DNA of 21,472 nt, taken from the NCBI RefSeq assembly GCF_000003605.2, contig NW_003116951.1, positions 251,197 to 272,668 of the forward strand, in the 5' to 3' direction. Below the pieces are notes generated by a model. That model was not told the DNA's origin. It ran no database searches and worked only from the letters and a program-made list of their open reading frames with translations. The position numbers and the translations under genes are program-made. This document shows, piece after piece, positions 17,901-21,472 of this stretch; positions within the stretch are counted from its first letter, which is position 1, and the number at the start of each line of letters is the position of its first letter. The DNA is from Saccoglossus kowalevskii (Eukaryota; Hemichordata; Enteropneusta; Harrimaniidae).

Positions 17901-20365
17901 AACTTTATAGCTGTTTTACTGGCTCTTCTTTACAGCAGCTCGCTCGAACCCAGCCCATAGAAATACATAGTACAATGTTGCATGTCTTGGCAACATAAAA
18001 CATTCTGTGACCTAGCTCCACTCCCCAAGAATAGGAATCTTGTTTTTATGAATTCTGTTGATGTTCACTTTCAGTATGAGGATGATTTCATACTTGGTGT
18101 GTATGCTAAAGCTTATGCTGATGTCAATAGGAAGTGGGCTGCAGTACAGAGTGACTTTATGGATGCTATGAGTGATCTAGATGTAAGTATTACATAATCC
18201 TTCTCTGATTGTATGAATGAATCATTACGATCCACTTTCCAGTTCCCATTCTGGTGACCTAAAAAATGAAACTTAATTAATTACATTATAGTTCCTGTTA
18301 GTCATTCTGTCAAGTTAAACATTTTCAACTTATTCTTCAGACTGTCGATAAAAGTGCTTTCAAATTTTCTATCTTTGAATCTCAGATTTTAATTTAAAAA
18401 CTTTTTTTTGAGTGAATGTATTTGTTCCTTTTTAGATAAATTTGATTTCTCCTCCAAAACTGTCAAATTAAGATCCTGCCTTCATCTTGGGTGGTGTTGC
18501 TTTCGATGGGTTTATCATGGTTGCCTCAAGGAGGTTTGCGCTGAATTGAGTACATTTTCATTGTACTTCCATTACCGGTATTATGTGTTCATGCCATCAG
18601 GATATTGAAAATGAAAAATAAGAAAAACGATCGAAATTGTCACGAAAAATGGTTAAAATTGGCATTTTTAGTCTGGATTCTATGACAAGCGTATTTTGCT
18701 TTGTGACATGGGATAAAAATTATATTTTTGTTGATATGAATCTTAACATTGCTAAAACATTTACGTAAATTAGTTTCCAATATTATAATAGTTTTCCATC
18801 ATAAACAATTAGAAGTTATTGTCCATAATGCATTGCATATATGTACAGTAAACAGTATTGTAAAATTTGTATTGCCTCAAACTCCCTTGATATGCCTGAT
18901 ATATATCGTGTTGAGTGGTGCCCTTTTGAAAGACCATATGCACCATGCAGGTGCTGGATTCCATGCTACACATAAATGTATGGAGTCTGTGTGCATTATT
19001 TTTCCATAATGTAAACTAGGAATCTTTTACATAGCCATGAGGCCTCATACTTGTGCATGCCCCACTGTGTTAAATGTACGTGATTTTACCCTTCGTTAAA
19101 AAAAAAAAAAAGAGCTTTCTTATTCAAATTTGTTGTTGTTTGTTATTCAGGAAGTAAGAGATGAGGAGGACCATGAGATTGATGATAGGTACACCGAGAT
19201 CAAAGATTGTTTTGTACTCAACTTTAAACGTGCATCTACCATGATTCGTATCCAAGTTGCGGTAAGTTTGCATTTATCACATTGTAGCAAGTGCAATAAG
19301 AGTGATCAAATAATTTTAGTTTTTTGTTGATCCTTAATTTTAAATGTTAACGAAAGGTAAACTACTTTTTAACAATGAAAGTATAGAAAAAAAAATGACA
19401 AACAATTGTTACTATTATTGTTTTAATCTTTAATGTACCATTTAGGCCCAAGCTGAAAAACGTCGTCAGTTGTTGGAAAGAAGACAACTTGATCTGAACA
19501 CTGATAAAACAAGACGTTGGGGTATGCAGCGAAAGGACCTGACACAACAACAACTCATCCGCCACTTTGCTGCGTTATTGGTAGGTTATTTATTTAACTT
19601 TCAACAATTCAGCTAAAAATTGTATTTTCACATCAAAATCATGAATTACTAAATTAGTCAATCGAAATTGTATTGGATCTCTCTGTCTTCTTAGCTAACA
19701 GAGTCAGTCATACTACGGTAAATCAATAAAGGACAAAAAAATGGGATTTAGATCAATACACCGTTTGTGGGAGTACATTTTGATATAGCCAAAGGACTTT
19801 ATAATGTTTTTGTATGACTGAATATACCATCAACAGCTCTCTATGTCCAAAACTAAAATACTGAGATAAACAGAGCTAGAAGTTTAACCTTTTCATCATT
19901 AGTCTTTCTCACCCAAATTTGTCTGCACTTTTTTTCTTGTATTCTTCAATATTTCTGGCAATATACTTTTTGAGCCAACAGACAAAATTTGATTAGATTT
20001 TCAGTTTTTACTCAAATAATTTGGCTATTTTTGTCCCAATCTTCTGAAGGAAAGTCTATAGTCTATAGACAGGACTATTTTGTGAATTTGTGATTTGTGA
20101 TTTGTAACTTTCTTTCAGATTTTATTTTTTTGAACAAAGTTTGCTAACAACACAACTTTAAAATACCAGCGAAACAGTATTTTTTTTTGATGAGTTTAAT
20201 CATTTTAAAGCTATTAGTGCCTGCTTGTATCTTGAATTACTGAGGGACATTTACAATGCATTCTGTTTTTTTTCTGTTTCAGCATCAAGAAGAGTCTACC
20301 AAGTTAATTACTATGAGCATGTGTATAAACATCAATAGTATGGTCATGGAAGAAATGGCGAGAAG
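11893..20365 (+). CDS. Multi-exon gene for an acidic-headed coiled-coil protein, 3' end outside the window
   Basis: Nine exons join with no stop into at least 347 residues: 11893-11904, 12001-12174, 15177-15307, 16627-16744, 17345-17515, 18075-18182, 19151-19261, 19446-19580 and 20283-20365. All introns are GT...AG. Residues 14-27 are an Asp/Ser repeat (DPDSDSDSDYDIDE). Residues about 55-85 form a basic, Gly-rich segment with conserved-looking motifs (KRRPGHYT, IGTRLNAPKDGGLDHFYN, GKHWEIDME). From about residue 106 on the protein is almost entirely charged helix, with Glu/Arg/Lys heptads typical of a coiled coil. The last exon ends after two bases of a codon at a GTGAGC donor, so the gene continues. 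I do not recognise the family. The style resembles structural coiled-coil proteins of axonemes or centrosomes, but that is only an impression. The introns host three transposon insertions. Confidence 0.88.
12001..12174 (+). CDS. Coiled-coil gene, exon 2 (acidic head)
   Basis: Acceptor TTTTTTTTGATAATCTTACAG, donor ACG|GTATAT, 58 codons in phase 0. It carries the Tyr-rich start, the Asp/Ser repeat, a His-rich middle and the basic KTGIKRRPGHYT end. Confidence 0.85.
12175..13197 (+). other. First kilobase of intron 2, no further feature
   Basis: Very AT-rich intron sequence. I see no exon, repeat or element in this part. Confidence 0.6.
13200..14052. mobile_element. 853-bp non-autonomous element with about 100-bp inverted repeats and a TA target site
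   Basis: The left end CAGCCATTCTGAGAATTATT and the inverted right end CAGCCGTTCTGAGAATTATT go on in near-perfect agreement through CGGACAGTCAGTTAGCA. After a few mismatches they continue through ACTTTGCAAAACACTT and CTAGACTTG, roughly 100 bp in all. TA lies directly outside both ends (13198-13199 and 14053-14054), and the termini start CAG, as in the IS630/Tc1/mariner group. The interior frames on both strands lack a DDE/D transposase, so this is a deletion derivative. It sits in intron 2 of the coiled-coil gene. Confidence 0.8.
14422..14453 (+). repeat. 18-bp tandem duplication (1.8 copies)
   Basis: GTCACTAAAGTTACTGAG at 14422-14439 is followed immediately by GTCACTAAAGTTAC at 14440-14453. 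Confidence 0.9.
14893..14941 (+). repeat. Three copies of ATTAATATTCAT at 18-19 bp spacing
   Basis: Identical 12-mers start at 14893, 14911 and 14930. The group is flanked on both sides by GTGACCA (14881-14887 and 14944-14950). The word, read inverted as ATGAATATTAAT, resembles POU/homeodomain target sites. The near-regular spacing could mean a regulatory cluster or a decayed tandem repeat. Confidence 0.7.
15177..15307 (+). CDS. Coiled-coil gene, exon 3
   Basis: Acceptor TTTTTTATTTTATCAG, donor GA|GTAAGT. It has 43 codons plus two bases, so the exon ends in phase 2 and the split codon is Glu (GA|A). It encodes the most conserved-looking, non-coiled segment, GLDHFYNGKHWEIDMEKP. Confidence 0.88.
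15429..16464. mobile_element. 1,036-bp Mutator-like non-autonomous element with long inverted repeats
   Basis: The perfect 9-bp duplication GATGATAGT lies at 15420-15428 and 16465-16473. The ends are GAGATGCGGAATTGTTTGAG and, read inverted, GAGATGCTGAACTGTTTGAG. Inverted similarity continues with gaps for about 300 bp on each side. One near-perfect block of about 73 bp (15604-15676 against 16207-16280) contains GCAAGTCTCAGAA and GGGGCAGCCAATTTGCAAAC. A 9-bp duplication and long terminal inverted repeats define the Mutator superfamily. GAGTTAC words recur in the outer arms. No transposase frame remains. It lies in intron 3 of the coiled-coil gene; open frames inside it are not genes. Confidence 0.88.
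16627..16744 (+). CDS. Coiled-coil gene, exon 4
   Basis: Acceptor CCTTTAATAG, donor CAG|GTAAAC. The first base completes the Glu codon from exon 3. The helical charged segment begins here (VEKEQLRRVREDAKIRQ). The ATG at 16628 is an internal Met, not a start. Confidence 0.88.
17110..17127. repeat. Isolated relative of the tandem-repeat motif
   Basis: ATGGCCAACTGGTGGCCAT followed by a T-rich run closely resembles AATGGCCGACTGGCAGCCAT plus T9 in the 292-bp repeat at the right edge. It may be a decayed fragment of the same repeat family in intron 4. Confidence 0.4.
17345..17515 (+). CDS. Coiled-coil gene, exon 5
   Basis: Acceptor TTTCTTACTTTAACAG, donor CAG|GTAATA, 57 codons in phase 0. The sequence is Glu/Lys/Arg-rich heptads (IVEEVEKVEERKNDV), clearly coiled coil. 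Confidence 0.88.
17538..17572 (+). repeat. Short TGTGATGCAGTG repeat
   Basis: TGTGATGCAGTG occurs at 17538-17549 and 17561-17572, with an extra GATGCAGT between them. It is a small minisatellite at the start of intron 5. Confidence 0.8.
18075..18182 (+). CDS. Coiled-coil gene, exon 6
   Basis: Acceptor GATGTTCACTTTCAG, donor GAT|GTAAGT, 36 codons in phase 0. The helical segment contains a KAYADVNRKWAAVQSDF stretch. Confidence 0.88.
19151..19261 (+). CDS. Coiled-coil gene, exon 7
   Basis: Acceptor GTTGTTTGTTATTCAG, donor GCG|GTAAGT, 37 codons in phase 0. The segment is acidic, then basic (EVRDEEDHEIDDRYTEIKD). Confidence 0.88.
19446..19580 (+). CDS. Coiled-coil gene, exon 8
   Basis: Acceptor TAATGTACCATTTAG, donor TTG|GTAGGT, 45 codons in phase 0. 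The helix is Arg/Gln-rich (AEKRRQLLERRQLDLNTD). Confidence 0.88.
20283..20365 (+). CDS. Coiled-coil gene, exon 9 (last in window)
   Basis: Acceptor TTTTTTTCTGTTTCAG, donor AG|GTGAGC, 27 codons plus two bases. The phase-2 end and the absence of a stop show that the coding sequence continues to the right of the window. Confidence 0.85.
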
Positions 20366-20682
20366 GTGAGCTAATAGATATTATCACGATAATAATAATG
20401 TTGGTCCCAATAGTATTCCACATGATGTTGTGTTAGAGTTGACAAGTATTGTTACTGAACACATGTTCATGTGTCAGTTGACTAGTTTTGAGTTCTTTGA
20501 GCGTGTATGACTGAAAATATTTTCATATTTTGCAAACTATTCGTAAATTAGCTGTCAAACCTGCATGTTTGTTACAATACAAAATTGACATGAGCAGTAT
20601 GGTGCGTAATGACGCATGCATGGTGGCAACCAGAGAACCAGTAATAGTATCTAGACATCTACACGACTGTTAGCAGTTTTTT

Positions 20683-20717
20683 AGTCCCCGTTTGGACGAA
20701 GTCCGAAAACGGGGACT
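20683..20717. repeat. 35-nt hairpin at the head of the tandem repeats
   Basis: AGTCCCCGTTT pairs with the inverted copy AAACGGGGACT at 20707-20717. An inner GGAC/GTCC closes on a GAA loop, leaving only a small bulge. It stands directly before the GTCCGT-rich region and probably marks the end of the same mobile element that carries the tandem repeats. Confidence 0.8.
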
Positions 20718-20763
20718 TATAATTCGGTCTAAGTCCGTCCGTGTGTCCGTGCGTCCGTACAGA

Positions 20764-21472
20764 GTCATATCTCAGAATCCCTTGGACCGATTCTGTTCAT
20801 TCTTTGCATGTGCCTAGTACTTTATGTGGGACATATGCACATGCAGTGGTTTAGCGATTCGATTCAAAATGGCCGACTGGCAGCCATCTTTTTTTTTGAA
20901 AATGTCGTATTTTGGACATGCTTTGTCAGTTTTCATTCAAATTTAGTACATAGATCATACATGTTAGGATACATGCCCCCGACCGTCCGTGAGTTCCTGA
21001 GTCTGTCCGTCCGACTGTCTGTGTGTCCGTCTGTCCGTGCGTCAGTCTATCCAACGTCATATTTCAGAATCCTGTGGACCGATTCCGTTCATTCTTTGCA
21101 TGTGCCTAGTACCTTATGTGGGACATATGCACATGCAGTGGTTTAGCGATTCGATTCAAAATGGCCGACTGGCAGCCATCTTTTTTTTTGAAAATGTCGT
21201 ATTTTGGACATGCTTTGTCAGTTTTCATTCAAATTTAGTACATAGATCATACATGTTAGGATACATGCCCCCGACCGTCCGTGAGTTCCTGAGTCTGTCC
21301 GTCCGACTGTCTGTGTGTCCGTCTGTCCGTGCGTCAGTCTATCCAACGTCATATTTCAGAATCCTGTGGACCGATTCCGTTCATTCTTTGCATGTGCCTA
21401 GTACCTTATGTGGGACATATGCACATGCAGTGGTTTAGCGATTCGATTCAAAATGGCCGACTGTCAGCCATC
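20764..21472. repeat. 292-bp tandem repeat, at least 2.4 copies, cut by the window edge
   Basis: Units start at GTCATAT: 20764-21055, 21056-21347 and a partial third, 21348-21472. Units two and three are almost identical; the last differs by a single base (CTGTCAGCC for CTGGCAGCC). The first has several changes near its start. Each unit holds AAAATGGCCGACTGGCAGCC followed by T9, and a run of GTCCGT/GTCTGT words. Because 292 is not a multiple of three, long frames rich in SVRLSVCPSVRASV run through it by chance and are not proteins. It lies in intron 9 of the coiled-coil gene. Confidence 0.92.

Noticed and set aside
20808-21438. Two overlapping frames of 112 and 133 codons rich in SVRLSVCPSVRASV
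   Set aside because: They are translations of the 292-bp tandem repeat. The unit length is not a multiple of three, so the same text reappears in shifted frames. This is a classic artefact, not a protein.
1-21472. CRISPR arrays, tRNA or rRNA genes, bacterial operons
   Set aside because: No regularly spaced direct repeats with unique spacers, no tRNA A/B-box pair that folds, and no ribosome-binding-site gene chains were seen. Splicing signals show the DNA is eukaryotic.

Overview
The window reads as nuclear DNA of an invertebrate animal. Coding sequence is broken into short exons with GT...AG introns, the background is AT-rich, there are TATA/CCAAT promoters and an AATAAA poly(A) signal, and much of the space holds transposons and simple repeats. 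I cannot assign a species. A Penelope-like retroelement, a Mutator-like element and 'GTCCGT'-rich tandem repeats all fit marine invertebrates such as lancelets, hemichordates or molluscs, but none is diagnostic.

Left part (1-7.3 kb). A probable last exon of a plus-strand gene enters at the left edge (1-126). A long AT-rich spacer follows. A compact two-exon gene (3655-4589, plus) then encodes a 150-residue protein with a signal peptide and a lysine/glutamate-rich helical body. It has a TATA box, an inverted CCAAT box and a poly(A) signal. Next come two short elements with inverted terminal repeats (5023-5381 and 5775-6381). A candidate first exon of a minus-strand gene (7157-7090) follows, with a YY1-like site over its ATG. 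A 77-bp micro-element flanked by 10-bp direct repeats lies just upstream of it.

Middle part (7.9-11.3 kb). A decayed Penelope-like retroelement lies on the minus strand. It has an N-terminal reading frame with two in-frame stops (10837-9900) and a frameshifted reverse transcriptase region (9373-8010) in which motif A, motif B and the RDD catalytic motif can still be seen. At its end is a well-formed hammerhead ribozyme motif (8022-7923) whose CUGAUGA core contains the two stop codons of the RT frame. A 521-bp non-autonomous element (9374-9894) with G-rich inverted ends and a 5-bp target duplication sits inside the retroelement reading frame. A helix-turn-helix-like fragment lies at 11264-10905.

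Right part (11.9-21.5 kb). One large plus-strand gene occupies the rest. Nine phase-compatible exons (11893-20365) encode at least 347 residues of an acidic-headed, coiled-coil-rich protein that I do not recognise. Its 3' end lies beyond the window. Its introns carry an 853-bp element with about 100-bp inverted repeats and a TA duplication (13200-14052), a 1,036-bp Mutator-like element with very long inverted repeats and a perfect 9-bp duplication (15429-16464), and at the right edge a hairpin followed by a 292-bp tandem repeat.

No single multi-gene system links these genes. The most interesting objects are the ribozyme at the retroelement end, the orphan secreted protein, and the nested set of non-autonomous transposons whose insertion events can be read directly from their target duplications.
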